Of a stretch of DNA of 64,000 bases, positions 52,549 through 63,214 are shown piece by piece. The position numbers and the translations under genes are program-made. The notes under the pieces were generated by a model. That model ran no database searches, was not told the origin of the DNA, and worked only from the letters and a program-made list of their open reading frames with translations. Each line of letters opens with the position of its first letter. Within the stretch, counting starts at the first letter, position 1. This DNA is from Thiothrix litoralis. GTDB taxonomy: Bacteria; Pseudomonadota; Gammaproteobacteria; Thiotrichales; Thiotrichaceae. The stretch spans positions 1,550,001 to 1,614,000 of the forward strand of contig NZ_CP072801.1 in NCBI RefSeq assembly GCF_017901135.1. The letters run 5' to 3'.

Positions 52549-53739
52549 ATGGCGTTTCAGGACTCGGCATTACGCAAGGCGTTTCCGAATGGTTTACAAG
52601 GCGAGCTTGTCCGTGGTGCAAATGGTACGAGCGTAGTAGCGGTGCAATATGCCTTGGGGCGCTTGGGTCATTTGCACGATCTGTGCGATGGCAAGTTTGG
52701 CAACAATACCGAAAATGCCGTCAAAGCGTTTCAAACGGCTGTCGGCATAGCGGAGACCGGCAAAGTGACGGCTATCCTGCTGACGCTGCTGGATATTGCG
52801 GTCGGCAGAGTGGATTTGCGCACCCCTGCCATGCAAGCTGCTGACCCGCTGGCTTACCTGTCTGATTTTCGCGGCTTACGGATGCCGGAAATCCGTATCG
52901 TTGGTACACGCGAAATCTACAACTGGGCAAGCCCTGAAATCCAGGTGGCTTACGGCAACTGGATCGGTGCTTACTGGGAAGTGCTCAAGCAGAACCGCGT
53001 CGAAGCCGATTGCAAGGGCATGGCCTTGTTCCTGATGGATCAATTCCGTAAACAGATCAAGCAAGACCGTTTCATTACCCTGACGCATCCTGTGCTGCGT
53101 GGTGCGCCGGAAAAGCGCTGGATTGTGGCAACTCGCGACAAAACACGCGGTTTTTTCAGCCGTTCCCACAGTGGAGTTCCCGCCAATCGCGCGGGCTATG
53201 AAGCGGTGAAAGCGGTGGAAAAGCTCGATCCACAACAGTCCATGCTGTATGGCGTCGCGGTGCATTACCCCGAAATCAGCGCCCATCAGGTGGCACGAGC
53301 CTGTGCGCGGGTATGGGACTGGAACCCCGCCTCCAATAATAGCGGTGACACCAGCAGGCCGGAAGTGCCCGTCAACCAGTTGCAACCCGGCAACCTGATC
53401 TTCATTGATCACACTGGCAACGGCAGCTTTGACCATACCGTCAATATCATCAAGGTCGAACGCGATAGCGCCAACCGTACCCGCAAGCTCGTGATGGCGG
53501 TGGGTTCGTTTGATGATGTACGCGACAACATCTCCGACACTGAGCCGACCAGCCTTGGGTTGATCAATACCTATGCGGAAGAAGTCACGGTAGAGCTGGA
53601 TGCCAATGGGCGCATCAGCAACTCGGTGGTGAGCTGGTCATCCGAACCGGATTACATCGTCAAAACCCGTTACAGCGCCCGCACGACGCTGATGGAGCAA
53701 AAGGCGGGTGGCAAGCTGTTTGTGGGGCACTGGGCTTAG
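52549..53739 (+). CDS. Peptidoglycan-binding protein with a possible cysteine peptidase domain
   Basis: 396 residues, no signal peptide seen. A PG_binding_1 domain lies at about 18-85 ([40 protein letters not shown]). The large C-terminal part has a Cys in [20 protein letters not shown] near 160 and, further on, [20 protein letters not shown] near 285-305 with candidate His residues. The Cys-before-helix and later His order fits a papain-like or NlpC/P60-like fold, by inference. Lack of a leader suggests export by another route or a lysis-type role. Convergent with the sensor kinase; they overlap by 4 bases. Confidence 0.65.
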   Translation: MAFQDSALRKAFPNGLQGELVRGANGTSVVAVQYALGRLGHLHDLCDGKFGNNTENAVKAFQTAVGIAETGKVTAILLTLLDIAVGRVDLRTPAMQAADPLAYLSDFRGLRMPEIRIVGTREIYNWASPEIQVAYGNWIGAYWEVLKQNRVEADCKGMALFLMDQFRKQIKQDRFITLTHPVLRGAPEKRWIVATRDKTRGFFSRSHSGVPANRAGYEAVKAVEKLDPQQSMLYGVAVHYPEISAHQVARACARVWDWNPASNNSGDTSRPEVPVNQLQPGNLIFIDHTGNGSFDHTVNIIKVERDSANRTRKLVMAVGSFDDVRDNISDTEPTSLGLINTYAEEVTVELDANGRISNSVVSWSSEPDYIVKTRYSARTTLMEQKAGGKLFVGHWA

Positions 53740-55667
53740 GCCGCCCCCCCTAGCTTCAGTGCATGGTCGATTTTCTCCGCCAGTACGTCAATGTTGAACG
53801 GCTTGGTCATGTAGTCATCCATCCCCACCGCTTTGCAGCGAGCTTGGGTTGCATCTTGTGCATCTGCCGTCAGGGCAATGATCGGGGTTCGGGCAAGCTC
53901 TTGCAATTGTTCGTACTGGCGAATCGCGCTGGTTGCCTCGAAACCATCCATTTCGGGCATGTGGCAATCCATCAGAATCAGGTGATAGGAGGCACGCTCA
54001 TAGGCAGCCTTGGCTTGAACGCCGTTGTCTACGGTGTCGACCTCGAACCCTAGCGTTTCAAGATGGTCGCGGGCAATAAGCTGGTTGATTTCGTTATCCT
54101 CCGCCAGCAGGATGCGGCCCGTAAAATGCCTAGCTGGCTTGATGACGTTCTGCTGCTGATTGTCGATAACGGGTGTATCGTCTTGCCCTTGTAGAGCAAA
54201 GGGCAGGATGCAATGGAAAACAGACCCCACCCCTTTGGTGCTTTCGACATGGATGGTTCCGCCCATCGCCTTCACCAAGCCGCGCGTAATCGACAGCCCC
54301 AGCCCACTGCCACCAAAACGCCGCGTAATCGAGCCGTCTTCCTGAGTGAATTCGTTGAAAATGTTCTCCAGCGCCGTGGCATGAATGCCAATGCCCGAGT
54401 CGCGCACCGTGAAATGGATGTCGCAACGATTGCCCGTCTGCTGGCTCTCTTCAAGCAGCAGTTCAACCTGCCCGTGTTCGGTAAATTTGATCGCATTGCC
54501 CAACAGGTTGAGCAGAATCTGGCGTAGACGGAAGGCATCGCCGTGGAGTGTAGTCGGCAACCCGGACGGCGGATCAAACACCCGTTTCAGCCCCTTGTCA
54601 CTCAGCAGCGGTTCGACGGTGCTCAACGTATCCTCACATACCCCGATCAGATCGAAATCCTCGTTCTGAAGTACGATATGACCGCTCTCGATCCTGGAAA
54701 AATCCAGAATGTCTTCGATCAGGCGTAACAGGTGCGTGGCTGAATCATGGGCAATCTGTACATAGTGATAGTGCTTCGCTTCCAGCTTATCAGCCAGCAG
54801 CAACTGGGTTGCCCCGAGTACGCCATTCATCGGCGTGCGTATTTCGTGACTCATATTGGCTAAAAATTCGCTTTTCGCCATGCTGCCCGCCTCGGCTGCC
54901 TCCTTGGCCTCCAGCAACTCGGAGGTTCGCTGGGCAACCTGATTTTCGAGATCCCGCTGGTGTTCTTCGAGTGCCCACTGGGCATCATGGCGTCTTTGGA
55001 TTTCCTGTTTCAACTGTTCATTGAGCTGCTCGGCATTTTCCTTCTGTTGGCTTAAATCCTTCGCAAGCGCCTCTTTTTCAAAACGAAACTGTAGCGAGGT
55101 CATCAAGGTGTCAAAGAAGTTGCCAGTCGTGCGTATAATGACCACTGCGTAGACAACCGATGCCAGTGCAATCAGGATATAATCAAGCTTCAGCTCCGCA
55201 AAAAACAGCACGATGGCCGTCAGTGTTGTAGGCGCAAAGTACAGGAGAAGTATGGAGGGGAAAGACACCAGCACTGGCACTGCCAGAGCGGACAAGCCAA
55301 GGGCGATTAACAGGATGATGATATTCAGCCATTCATTGTGCCCGTAAGCGATGAGCACGAACCAGACCCAGAACAGGCCAATTATGCCAGTGAACAGCGC
55401 ATAACGTTGTGCCCAGCTCCGGGATGTGGCGACTACCGGAGACCGAAAATACCAACGGATCAAGATGATTCGGGCTAACGCCGCACAAACGATTCCGCCA
55501 AGCCAGGAGAGGTTCATCTGATTGGATACGTCCCCGTACATGATGCCTGACAGCAGTATGCTGACCAGTATCACGGTGAGGCTTGAAGACTTGCCATTCT
55601 TGTAGAGAAGACTAACGCGCTCTGCATAGATTTCCTCTGCTATCATTCTACTGAGCTGTGAACTCAT
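53736..55667 (-). CDS. Hybrid sensor histidine kinase with receiver domain
   Basis: 643 residues: six membrane segments in an N-terminal sensor of MASE type (about 28-185), a coiled coil (200-255), a HisKA domain with the phospho-accepting His in [14 protein letters not shown] near 275, an HATPase domain ([39 protein letters not shown]) and a C-terminal receiver with Asp in [16 protein letters not shown]. No Hpt or output domain, so it must pass phosphate to another protein. The signal is unknown. Transcribed alone. Confidence 0.93.
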   Translation of the reverse strand: MSSQLSRMIAEEIYAERVSLLYKNGKSSSLTVILVSILLSGIMYGDVSNQMNLSWLGGIVCAALARIILIRWYFRSPVVATSRSWAQRYALFTGIIGLFWVWFVLIAYGHNEWLNIIILLIALGLSALAVPVLVSFPSILLLYFAPTTLTAIVLFFAELKLDYILIALASVVYAVVIIRTTGNFFDTLMTSLQFRFEKEALAKDLSQQKENAEQLNEQLKQEIQRRHDAQWALEEHQRDLENQVAQRTSELLEAKEAAEAGSMAKSEFLANMSHEIRTPMNGVLGATQLLLADKLEAKHYHYVQIAHDSATHLLRLIEDILDFSRIESGHIVLQNEDFDLIGVCEDTLSTVEPLLSDKGLKRVFDPPSGLPTTLHGDAFRLRQILLNLLGNAIKFTEHGQVELLLEESQQTGNRCDIHFTVRDSGIGIHATALENIFNEFTQEDGSITRRFGGSGLGLSITRGLVKAMGGTIHVESTKGVGSVFHCILPFALQGQDDTPVIDNQQQNVIKPARHFTGRILLAEDNEINQLIARDHLETLGFEVDTVDNGVQAKAAYERASYHLILMDCHMPEMDGFEATSAIRQYEQLQELARTPIIALTADAQDATQARCKAVGMDDYMTKPFNIDVLAEKIDHALKLGGAA

Positions 55668-55964
55668 GGGATTACACCTTATTTTTCTTATAGATCAGTC
55701 AGCTTGCTGCTTTTGATGCTGACCCATTATGCACAAATATAATATTGTATAATTTTTTATGATAAGTAGTTTGTTTTTTTAGGCAGGCGCAAGGTAGTCA
55801 TTTGTTCCTTGTGGGTCTTGTTAAATAGATTGGGGTAATTTTTCACTATTTGTGACAAATTTCAATGGAAATAGCACAATAAAAGAACACAATAGCAGAA
55901 TCTGAACTATGCTTACGAAAGATAAAAACAACAGGGATCGTTAGTTTTTAGTGAGGGAGTCGCC
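55668..55964. other. AT-rich intergenic region
   Basis: Nearly 300 AT-rich bases between the divergent kinase and zinc-ribbon genes, for which it should hold the promoters. No repeat, RNA gene or clear operator was found. Confidence 0.4.
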
Positions 55965-56177
55965 GTGAATAGCACAGCCAATAAGCATAGTAGACACTTT
56001 AATCCTCTGTCATCAACACATCGGCACAAAGCCCCCTGCCCCTACTGCGGTGGGTTCGTTTGGGTCAAACGCTCGTGTAACTGGTGGAAAGGTCTGCTAC
56101 ACCCTAACCGCCAACGGTGTTTCTGCCGTCAATGCCGTGGAGAATTTTGGTTGAAAAAGCACATACTGGCTTGTTGA
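55965..56177 (+). CDS. Small zinc-ribbon protein
   Basis: 70 residues from a GTG start with GTGAGGGAG ahead of it. Two CxxC pairs, CPYCGGFVWVKRSCNWW and CFCRQCRGEFW, about 30 residues apart, form a zinc ribbon; the sequence between is basic and Trp-rich. It might bind RNA or DNA. It resembles the zinc-binding N-terminus of some transposon or ribosomal-type proteins, but no family is certain. The following 290 bases are noncoding. Confidence 0.55.
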   Translation: MNSTANKHSRHFNPLSSTHRHKAPCPYCGGFVWVKRSCNWWKGLLHPNRQRCFCRQCRGEFWLKKHILAC

Positions 56178-56468
56178 CATCCTCCCCGGAATAATAGTCG
56201 ACACCCCCTCGACAGCAAATCATCGTCACGACTCGTGAAAAAAGTAGGCTGCGACCACGGCTGAAATCCCTGTCTGCTTTGCGGTGGCGGCATATCAAAT
56301 CCCAAATCCAAAGGGCGTATTATCACTCAAGTAGGGCAGCGGCGGCTTAACTTAATGGCAGTGACCCTAGAAGTAATGGATTCCCTCCCCGATTTCACAT
56401 ACGATTGTGCGCCACAACAATAATATACTCTGCACGCAGTCGATAACCACCAAGGGAGAGTAGAGTCC

Positions 56469-57983
56469 ATGACTATCATCAAACAGAACGACGTTATCGC
56501 CAGCGTGGCGGATGCGTTGCAATTCATATCCTATTACCACCCGGCTGACTTCATCGAAGCCATGCACAAGGCGTGGGAACGGGAAGAATCCCCTGCTGCG
56601 AAAGATTCCATCGCACAAATCCTCGTCAACTCGCGCATGTGTGCCGAAGGCCACCGCCCGATCTGTCAAGACACCGGCATCGTCACCGTCTTCGTCAAGG
56701 TCGGTATGAACGTGCAGTGGGAAGGCGACCTGAGCCTCTCCGACATGATCAACGAAGGCGTGCGTCGTGCTTACATGAACCCGGATAACGTGCTGCGTGC
56801 CTCGATCCTCGCTGACCCAGCCGGAGCGCGGAAAAACACCAAAGACAATACCCCAGCGGTAATCCATTACGAGATCGTTCCCGGCGACAAAGTATCGTTT
56901 GACGTGGCTGCCAAAGGCGGCGGTTCTGAAAACAAATCCAAAATGGTCATGCTCAACCCCTCCGACAGCATTGTCGACTGGGTGCTGAAAACCGTGCCAA
57001 CCATGGGTGCAGGCTGGTGTCCACCGGGAATGCTCGGCATCGGCATCGGTGGTACGGCTGAAAAAGCGGCAGTATTGGCTAAAGAAGTGCTGATGGAACC
57101 CATCGACATTCAGGATCTCATCGCTCGTGGCCCACAAAACCGTGTCGAAGAGTTACGTCTGGAACTCTACGAAAAGGTCAACCAGCTCGGCATTGGCGCA
57201 CAAGGTCTGGGCGGCCTCACCACCGTGCTGGATGTCAAAATCAAGGATTACCCCACCCACGCGGCCTCCTTGCCAGTGTGCATGATCCCCAACTGTGCCG
57301 CGACCCGCCACACCCATTTCGTACTGGATGGTTCTGGCCCTGCGCTGCAAACCCCACCTGACCTCGCTACCTGGCCGCAAATCTCGCTGGCTGGCGGTGA
57401 TCAAGCCACCCGCGTCAACCTCGACACCATCACCCCTGAAGACGTGCGCAAGCTGAAGCCCGGCGAAACCGTGCTGCTTTCTGGCAAAATGCTCACCGGG
57501 CGCGACGCTGCGCACAAGCGCATGATCGACATGCTCAACAAGGGCGAGCAATTGCCGGTAGACCTGAAAGGCCGCTTCATTTACTACGTTGGCCCCGTCG
57601 ACCCGGTACGTGAAGAAGTCGTCGGCCCCGCAGGCCCCACTACTTCCACCCGTATGGACAAGTTCACCCGCCAGATTCTGGATCAAACCGGCTTGCTGGG
57701 CATGATCGGCAAATCCGAACGCGGTCCGATGGCGATTGAAGCCATTAAGGAATTCGGCGCGGTGTATCTCATGGCGGTCGGCGGCGCGGCCTATCTGGTG
57801 TCCAAAGCGATTGTTGGCGCGAAAGTGCTGGCTTTCCCGGAACTGGGCATGGAAGCGATCTACGAGTTCGAGGTCAAGGATATGCCGGTCACGGTCGCGG
57901 TCGACAGCAACGGTGAATCGGTGCATAACACCGGCCCCGCGCAATGGAAAAAGATCATCGACGCACGCATTCATACTGCCTAA
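56469..57983 (+). CDS. Class I fumarate hydratase
   Basis: 504 residues, iron-sulfur dependent fumarase of the citric acid cycle. Cluster cysteines are visible in MCAEGHRPICQDTG near 65, PVCMIPNCAATRHTHFVLDG near 278 and further on. GGGSENKSKMVMLNPSDSIV and GPAGPTTSTRMDKF are typical of the FumA/FumB family; the C-terminal beta domain is fused in one chain. A strong ribosome-binding site (GGGAGAG) precedes it. Such enzymes are oxygen-sensitive, consistent with a micro-aerobic sulfur oxidiser. Confidence 0.94.
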   Translation: MTIIKQNDVIASVADALQFISYYHPADFIEAMHKAWEREESPAAKDSIAQILVNSRMCAEGHRPICQDTGIVTVFVKVGMNVQWEGDLSLSDMINEGVRRAYMNPDNVLRASILADPAGARKNTKDNTPAVIHYEIVPGDKVSFDVAAKGGGSENKSKMVMLNPSDSIVDWVLKTVPTMGAGWCPPGMLGIGIGGTAEKAAVLAKEVLMEPIDIQDLIARGPQNRVEELRLELYEKVNQLGIGAQGLGGLTTVLDVKIKDYPTHAASLPVCMIPNCAATRHTHFVLDGSGPALQTPPDLATWPQISLAGGDQATRVNLDTITPEDVRKLKPGETVLLSGKMLTGRDAAHKRMIDMLNKGEQLPVDLKGRFIYYVGPVDPVREEVVGPAGPTTSTRMDKFTRQILDQTGLLGMIGKSERGPMAIEAIKEFGAVYLMAVGGAAYLVSKAIVGAKVLAFPELGMEAIYEFEVKDMPVTVAVDSNGESVHNTGPAQWKKIIDARIHTA

Positions 57984-57997
57984 ATCTCAACATACAG

Positions 57998-58024
57998 AAG
58001 GGCGCGACTTTTCGCGCCCTTAAT
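57998..58024 (+). terminator. Intrinsic terminator after fumarase
   Basis: AAGGGCGCGA (57998-58007) and TCGCGCCCTT (58012-58021) form a 10-bp stem with a 4-base loop, followed by a short U-containing tail. Located 15 bases after the stop codon. Confidence 0.75.
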
Positions 58025-58163
58025 CCCGCACCAAAATAGCCATTTTGCCAATTCTACTGTTTCACTATATCTGCCACTTTAAAAAGGCAATCTGCTGCGT
58101 TTGCGTCTATTCTTTAAGGAACAAGAAAAATAAATATCCAGTGTAGCGCTAAGGAGGTACGAG

Positions 58164-60662
58164 ATGAAACTATTGCAGAATGCGAGACTGTTAGTAGTGT
58201 TCGGTTTGTCTGGGCTTACCACCACATTACTGATCAATTGCCAGAAATCAGATACGGATCATGCAGATAAACGTCCAGTGACGCAAAGTCCGCCAGTCTG
58301 TTCAACCCTCACCCATTCCATCACCCCCAACTGTAAGTTGGAAAGCGCGGCAGATGGTTCAAGCACTCTCCAGTATTCAATGGTTGCCAGCCGCCAGAAC
58401 ATCAAGGTCAAGGTTGAAAATGGAGCCAAGCCCGACATTAACCTGAACGATGCGCTGGTTTACAACGGAACTCTCCTGCCGGAACGTCTGGAGTTAGGCC
58501 GTGGTGATGAATTGCGCATTGATTTCAGGAATGAACTGACGATGCCGAGTGACGGTCGTTTCAACAGTATCGGAACCCATGATCATTCCCAACAGTCACC
58601 GGAAAAAGATTTGCCGGATATGCAGCCACAGTTTACCAACCTGCATACACACGGTTTGGTGACGCCTTGGGATTTCAAGGACAGCAGTCAGGGACGTGGT
58701 GATAATGTGTTGGGCATCCTGTTCAATTCTATAAAGCAAGGCTTGCCGGAAGGCGTGAAGCCAGAGGACATCTGTTCTTCTACTGGCAATGGCGCTGCTT
58801 ACCGTTATCCCATTGCTGATGACCATGCCATTGGCTTGAACTGGTATCATCCCCATCCTCATGGCACAAGTGGTTTTCAGGTGGAAGGTGGCATGTCAGG
58901 GTTGCTGATGGTTGCCGATGCCAAAGCCGAGAAACGCCTGAATCCGATATACGTGCAGTTGAAAGATATGCAGGCCAGCAGGTTGCAGGCGGCAGATACC
59001 TACCAGTTTGAAAAGTTTGTTCCGGCGGTGTCGACCATTTGCCACGACAAAGTTAGCGACGAAGAATGGGGGTTCGATGGTGATGCGCCGGGGCGTTGTG
59101 ATTATCATGCGCAAAACAGTAAGCAGGCATATTCGTGGTTATTTTTTGTGAACGGGCAACTGTTCCCGACAGTCAAAGTACCCAACGCCGCCTACTTGAG
59201 AATTTCTAATAGTAGCGCTAATGCTACCTACCGTCTGGTGCTGGAGCCAGAAGCGGTGACAGGCCAACCTGAAGATGGCAAGGGCGTGGATTATTACACT
59301 TCGCCCTTCCGGGTGATGGAGAAAGACGGTATGACGACAGTCGACAAGGCTACCACGGTTGCACACCAGTCTTGTACGCTGCCAATGATGACCGCCACAC
59401 GTGTAGGGGTTGCGCTGGACTTCGCCAAGCCAGGGAGTGCTGGTTTTGTCTGCAAGCTGACTGTCACAAAGTCCAAAGATGGACAGGGCAGGATAACGAA
59501 AGACTATAACGTGGAAAAGGTGGCGTTTACTCAAGCTGTTGAAGAGGAGATGGCAAAGAAACCTCAAGCCGCTGCCTACCATTTGATTCAGGAAGGCATT
59601 GATACCGGGGAAGATGACTGGCCTTCTGTCAGTCTCGCAACACTTGTTCCAGACGCCAACATGCCCGGCGCTGATTTCGATGGCTATCAGTTGGCTGTCA
59701 AGGCAGCGAAACCGTCCGCTACCCATGCGGCACGTACCGATGTGCTGCCACCAGAAAAGTGTGATGTGAGCGCCGTGGATACTGACAACCGTCGTCATGT
59801 GGCATTGTTCTACGGTGGCACAAATTTCGATGCTAATGGTGATGCTGCTACGGAGCATTTTGGTCTGGTTGCCTCTGGCGAAGACAATGATGGCGTCAAA
59901 GTGACGGCAAAAACCATTGATGATTGGCGTAAGGATTATCAAAGCCAGTTTGCCCACAATGCCTTCGATACTTCTTATCAGGAAGGGAAAAAGGCATTTC
60001 AGGAATACGGCGTTCCAACCCTGGAAGAAACCGCTTTGAAAGGCTTGGTTGATCACAAGTTCCGTATTGAGAAAGGTGGGTTTATCAAAACCAATATCTG
60101 TACCCAGATCGGTAATCAAGCAGAACATTGGCGCATACATAACCTTTCTGCCCAGATTCACAACTTCCACATTCACCAGATGAAGTTCCATGTCGTCGGG
60201 GTGCGGGGTGCTGTCTGTGAGGCAAAAGCAGATGGTCAGAAAGTGCAGCGAACTTCGGACAACAAGCCGCTACATGCCTACGATTTTGTGGATGCTGATG
60301 GGTATTTGCCTGAAAATCCAGAGGAGAGCGTGCTGAAAAATGTGTTGGATGACCAGTGTTCCAAATCCTACGCCGATCTGTTTGCGGATCTTCCCGCCAG
60401 TTTTACGCAAGTAGAACGGCTAGTGCCAACGGGGACTACTGGTACGGCAGCGGCACCGAGTGCTATCGCGCCACTTGCTGTCAAAAAAGCGGTGGACTAC
60501 GGTATGCATGACACCTTCCCGGTTCCGCCGATGGGTTATATCGACATTGATGTCTTGCTCAACAAGCCCGAACAGGTTGGCGAATACGTGTTCCACTGCC
60601 ATATCCTCGAACATGAAGATGCAGGCATGATGGGCAAAGTGGTCGTCATGCCAAAAAGCTGA
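58164..60662 (+). CDS. Exported multicopper oxidase
   Basis: 832 residues, much longer than CueO (516). Residues 1-25 are a signal sequence; Cys26 in TLLINCQKS suggests a lipoprotein, although Asn before the Cys is unusual for a lipobox. Copper motifs are complete: NLHTHGL near 159, NWYHPHPHGTS near 224, HNFHIHQMKFHV near 665 and FHCHILEHEDAGMMGKV near 809, the last giving the type 1 and trinuclear ligands. The extra length lies between the second and third motif. Substrate could be a metal ion or phenolic compound. A strong AAGGAGG site precedes it; the metacaspase gene follows after 11 bases, so they are likely co-transcribed. Confidence 0.9.
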   Translation: MKLLQNARLLVVFGLSGLTTTLLINCQKSDTDHADKRPVTQSPPVCSTLTHSITPNCKLESAADGSSTLQYSMVASRQNIKVKVENGAKPDINLNDALVYNGTLLPERLELGRGDELRIDFRNELTMPSDGRFNSIGTHDHSQQSPEKDLPDMQPQFTNLHTHGLVTPWDFKDSSQGRGDNVLGILFNSIKQGLPEGVKPEDICSSTGNGAAYRYPIADDHAIGLNWYHPHPHGTSGFQVEGGMSGLLMVADAKAEKRLNPIYVQLKDMQASRLQAADTYQFEKFVPAVSTICHDKVSDEEWGFDGDAPGRCDYHAQNSKQAYSWLFFVNGQLFPTVKVPNAAYLRISNSSANATYRLVLEPEAVTGQPEDGKGVDYYTSPFRVMEKDGMTTVDKATTVAHQSCTLPMMTATRVGVALDFAKPGSAGFVCKLTVTKSKDGQGRITKDYNVEKVAFTQAVEEEMAKKPQAAAYHLIQEGIDTGEDDWPSVSLATLVPDANMPGADFDGYQLAVKAAKPSATHAARTDVLPPEKCDVSAVDTDNRRHVALFYGGTNFDANGDAATEHFGLVASGEDNDGVKVTAKTIDDWRKDYQSQFAHNAFDTSYQEGKKAFQEYGVPTLEETALKGLVDHKFRIEKGGFIKTNICTQIGNQAEHWRIHNLSAQIHNFHIHQMKFHVVGVRGAVCEAKADGQKVQRTSDNKPLHAYDFVDADGYLPENPEESVLKNVLDDQCSKSYADLFADLPASFTQVERLVPTGTTGTAAAPSAIAPLAVKKAVDYGMHDTFPVPPMGYIDIDVLLNKPEQVGEYVFHCHILEHEDAGMMGKVVVMPKS

Positions 60663-60673
60663 AGGAGTGGGTA

Positions 60674-61468
60674 ATGGCTCAAGGTGTGTCAATCCATATT
60701 GGTCTGAATGCGGTTAATCCCGCTTGTTACGATGGCGTGTGGGACGGGAAACTGGACGGCGCTGAGCAGGATGCTAAAGACATGTATGCCATTGCCCAGC
60801 AGCAGGGCTTTCAGTCCGTCAAGTTATTGGCGGAAGTAGCTACCCGCGATGCAGTGATAACCGCAATCGGGGAAGCCAGTGAAGCATTGGTGGCTGGGGA
60901 TTTCCTGCTAGTCACGTATGGCGGGCATGGTGGAATGCTCCCCGACATCTCTGGGGATGAATGTGATGGTGTCGACGAAACTTGGTGCCTGTATGATGGG
61001 CATTTGCTCGACGATGAGTTAGGCGCATGGTGGGGCTATTTTGCTGCCGGGGTGCGTATTCTGGTGGTTTCCGACAGTTGCCATAGCGGGACAGTAACCC
61101 GTGGCGCGGCTGGCAAGCCCCGTGCTATGCCCCGTCGAACAGCCTTGGGAACTTGGCAACAGCACCGGGATTTTTATACCTGTCTGATTGCCAATGCACC
61201 ACAGGACAAGCCCTTGCAGGCCAGCGTGCGCTTGCTTGCCGCCAGTACCGAGGGGGAACTAGCCTATGACGGTGTATATGATGGCCTTCCCAATGGTTTC
61301 TTTACCAAATGTCTCAAGCAGGTCTGGGCAAAGGGGGCATTTGTGGGGGATTACGATGCGTTCTTTGCGGCGCTTTATGACGTGATGTACTTATATCAGC
61401 CGCCGGAGCATTCCGTTATCGGTGTACGGGATCCCGAATATGACCGGCTCAAACCGTTTCAGATTTAG
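60674..61468 (+). CDS. Metacaspase-like (C14) peptidase
   Basis: 264 residues, a caspase-fold cysteine peptidase. SIHIGLNAVNPACYDGVWDG is the usual first strand and DGAEQDAKDMYAIAQQQGF the following helix. The catalytic pair is His86 in LLVTYGGHGGM and Cys136 in LVVSDSCHSGT. There is no signal peptide, prodomain or effector domain: it is a lone catalytic domain, cleaving probably after Arg or Lys. It lies directly after the multicopper oxidase, an unusual partner. Role unknown; cell death or stress proteolysis is a guess. Confidence 0.9.
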   Translation: MAQGVSIHIGLNAVNPACYDGVWDGKLDGAEQDAKDMYAIAQQQGFQSVKLLAEVATRDAVITAIGEASEALVAGDFLLVTYGGHGGMLPDISGDECDGVDETWCLYDGHLLDDELGAWWGYFAAGVRILVVSDSCHSGTVTRGAAGKPRAMPRRTALGTWQQHRDFYTCLIANAPQDKPLQASVRLLAASTEGELAYDGVYDGLPNGFFTKCLKQVWAKGAFVGDYDAFFAALYDVMYLYQPPEHSVIGVRDPEYDRLKPFQI

Positions 61469-61564
61469 GTTGGGGGCTAGCAGTTTTTGAGAGCAAGTGA
61501 CTTCCCCCCGGATTTCTGCTACAACTAGCCCATTTTTCCAATCATTTCCCTTGAGGCAAATCAG

Positions 61565-61903
61565 TTGAGCAGCGACCGCAGCATCTACCGCATCTCTTTC
61601 GTAAATCAGGATAAGATCTACGAAATCTTTGCCCGTCAGGTCTATGAATCAGACCTTTACGGTTTTGTGGTGGTCGAAGAAATCGTCTTTGGTACCCAAA
61701 GTGCGCTGGTGATTGACCCCGCTGAAGAGCGCCTCAAGACCGAGTTTGAGGCGGTCAAGCGCAGTTTCATCCCGATTCACTCCGTGATCCGTATCGACGA
61801 AGTGGAACACCCCGGCATTAGCAAGATCCATTCGCTGGAAGCCGGGAGTGTAGCAGGTAATGTCAGCCCATTTGCCCGTCCTGCGGGTAAGAAAAAAGAC
61901 TAA
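61565..61903 (+). CDS. DUF1820 family protein
   Basis: 112 residues from a TTG start with CTTGAGGCAAAT ahead of it. The whole length matches the DUF1820 family of gammaproteobacteria: IYRISFVNQDKIYEIFARQV, YESDLYGFVVVEEIVFG and the EERLKTEFEAVKRSFIPIHS part. Function unknown; the family is conserved and presumably housekeeping. Confidence 0.85.
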   Translation: MSSDRSIYRISFVNQDKIYEIFARQVYESDLYGFVVVEEIVFGTQSALVIDPAEERLKTEFEAVKRSFIPIHSVIRIDEVEHPGISKIHSLEAGSVAGNVSPFARPAGKKKD

Positions 61904-61981
61904 AATTTTGCTTTCCTCAAGTGTTTTCGTACAACTCTGCTATTATATTGCGATGATTTGTCGAGTGTGTGGAACGGCTGA

Positions 61982-63214
61982 ATGAACCGTAGATGGTTAC
62001 ATTGGTTGCCGATAGTGTTGTTGCTGGCTGCGGTGCTATTTGGATATAGCAGCGTGGTTGACAGTGCCTTTGAGGTATGGAAGCAGCAATTCCGTCAGGT
62101 TGCCCTGTCGGAAGGCATTCACGCTGAAACCGTGGATAGGGCTTTAAGCGGCTTGCTGCCTGACAGCAAGGTACTGCGTCTGGAAGCTCACCAACCCGAA
62201 TTTACCAAAACCGTGTGGGAATACCTAGAAACGGCAGCGTCACCCGAACGCATTGCCACTGGGCAAGCTATGCTGCGCGATTACGCTGACTTGTTACAAC
62301 GCATCCACACCCAATACGGTGTGCAGCCTGAATATTTGTTAGCGATTTGGGGGCTGGAAAGCAATTTCGGCAACCATACCGGGCGTTACAGCATTGTGCG
62401 CTCCCTAGCGACGCTGGCGTATGCGGGGGCTGTTGAGCGGCGTGATTTCTGGCAAAAACAGCTTGTGTCAGCGTTACGCATCCTGCAACAGGGTGATATG
62501 TCGCCGGTTGCCATGCAGGGTTCGTGGGCTGGCGCAATTGGTCATACCCAATTTATCCCAACAACATTTGAAGCCTATGCTGTCGATTTTGATGGCGACG
62601 GGCATCGTGATTTGGTGAACAGCATCCCGGATGCGCTGGCTTCCACCGCCAATTATCTGGCCAGTTCCGGTTGGGAACGTGACCAGCCGTGGGGCTTTGA
62701 AGTGCGTTTGCCTGCTAATTTCGATTGGTCGAAAGCTGACCCGGATTATTGGTTGCCCATGAATATCTGGGGCATGGTCGGTGGCTTGACCACAGCACAA
62801 GGGCAAGTGCTGGATGGCACGGGCGAAGGTTTCGTGTTGCTGCCCGCCGGTTATCGCGGCCCAGCTTTTTTGGCCTTACGGAATTTTCAGGCAATTCTCA
62901 AATACAACAATGCCCAGAATTATGCGCTGGCAGTGGGCTATTTGGGCGATCGTATCCAAGGCAAGCCACCGCTAACAGCAGCTTGGCCGACGCAAGATAC
63001 CTCGCTGAGCCATGATCAAAAATCCGAGTTACAAGCCTTGCTCACGTCAGCGGGTTTTAATACTGACGGGGTAGATGGCAAGCTGGGGCCAAATACCCGT
63101 TCGGCTTTGCGGCGCTGGCAAGTCGAAGCCGGTTTCCCGGCTGACGGTTACGCCACGCTGCAACAGTTGGATGCGTTGCGCCAGCGCGTGGCTTCAGCTC
63201 CCCGCCAACCGTAA
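61982..63214 (+). CDS. MltB-like lytic murein transglycosylase
   Basis: 410 residues with an N-terminal membrane anchor or signal (8-28). SLT_2 catalytic domain: Glu in AIWGLESNFGNHTGRYSIVR near residue 126, GAIGHTQFIPTTFEAYAVDF and DLVNSIPDALASTANYLASS. A PG_binding_1 domain follows at about 345-400 (GVDGKLGPNTRSALRRWQVE). It cleaves peptidoglycan to 1,6-anhydro products in the periplasm. The 3' end overlaps the convergent SWIM gene by 21 bases. Confidence 0.93.
   Translation: MNRRWLHWLPIVLLLAAVLFGYSSVVDSAFEVWKQQFRQVALSEGIHAETVDRALSGLLPDSKVLRLEAHQPEFTKTVWEYLETAASPERIATGQAMLRDYADLLQRIHTQYGVQPEYLLAIWGLESNFGNHTGRYSIVRSLATLAYAGAVERRDFWQKQLVSALRILQQGDMSPVAMQGSWAGAIGHTQFIPTTFEAYAVDFDGDGHRDLVNSIPDALASTANYLASSGWERDQPWGFEVRLPANFDWSKADPDYWLPMNIWGMVGGLTTAQGQVLDGTGEGFVLLPAGYRGPAFLALRNFQAILKYNNAQNYALAVGYLGDRIQGKPPLTAAWPTQDTSLSHDQKSELQALLTSAGFNTDGVDGKLGPNTRSALRRWQVEAGFPADGYATLQQLDALRQRVASAPRQP

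Noticed and set aside
56170-56330. GTTGACATCCTCCCCGG near a Cys-rich small gene, considered as an IS200/IS605 end
   Set aside because: The phrase is common near IS605 ends, but there is no tnpA or tnpB remnant and no convincing terminal hairpin pair here.
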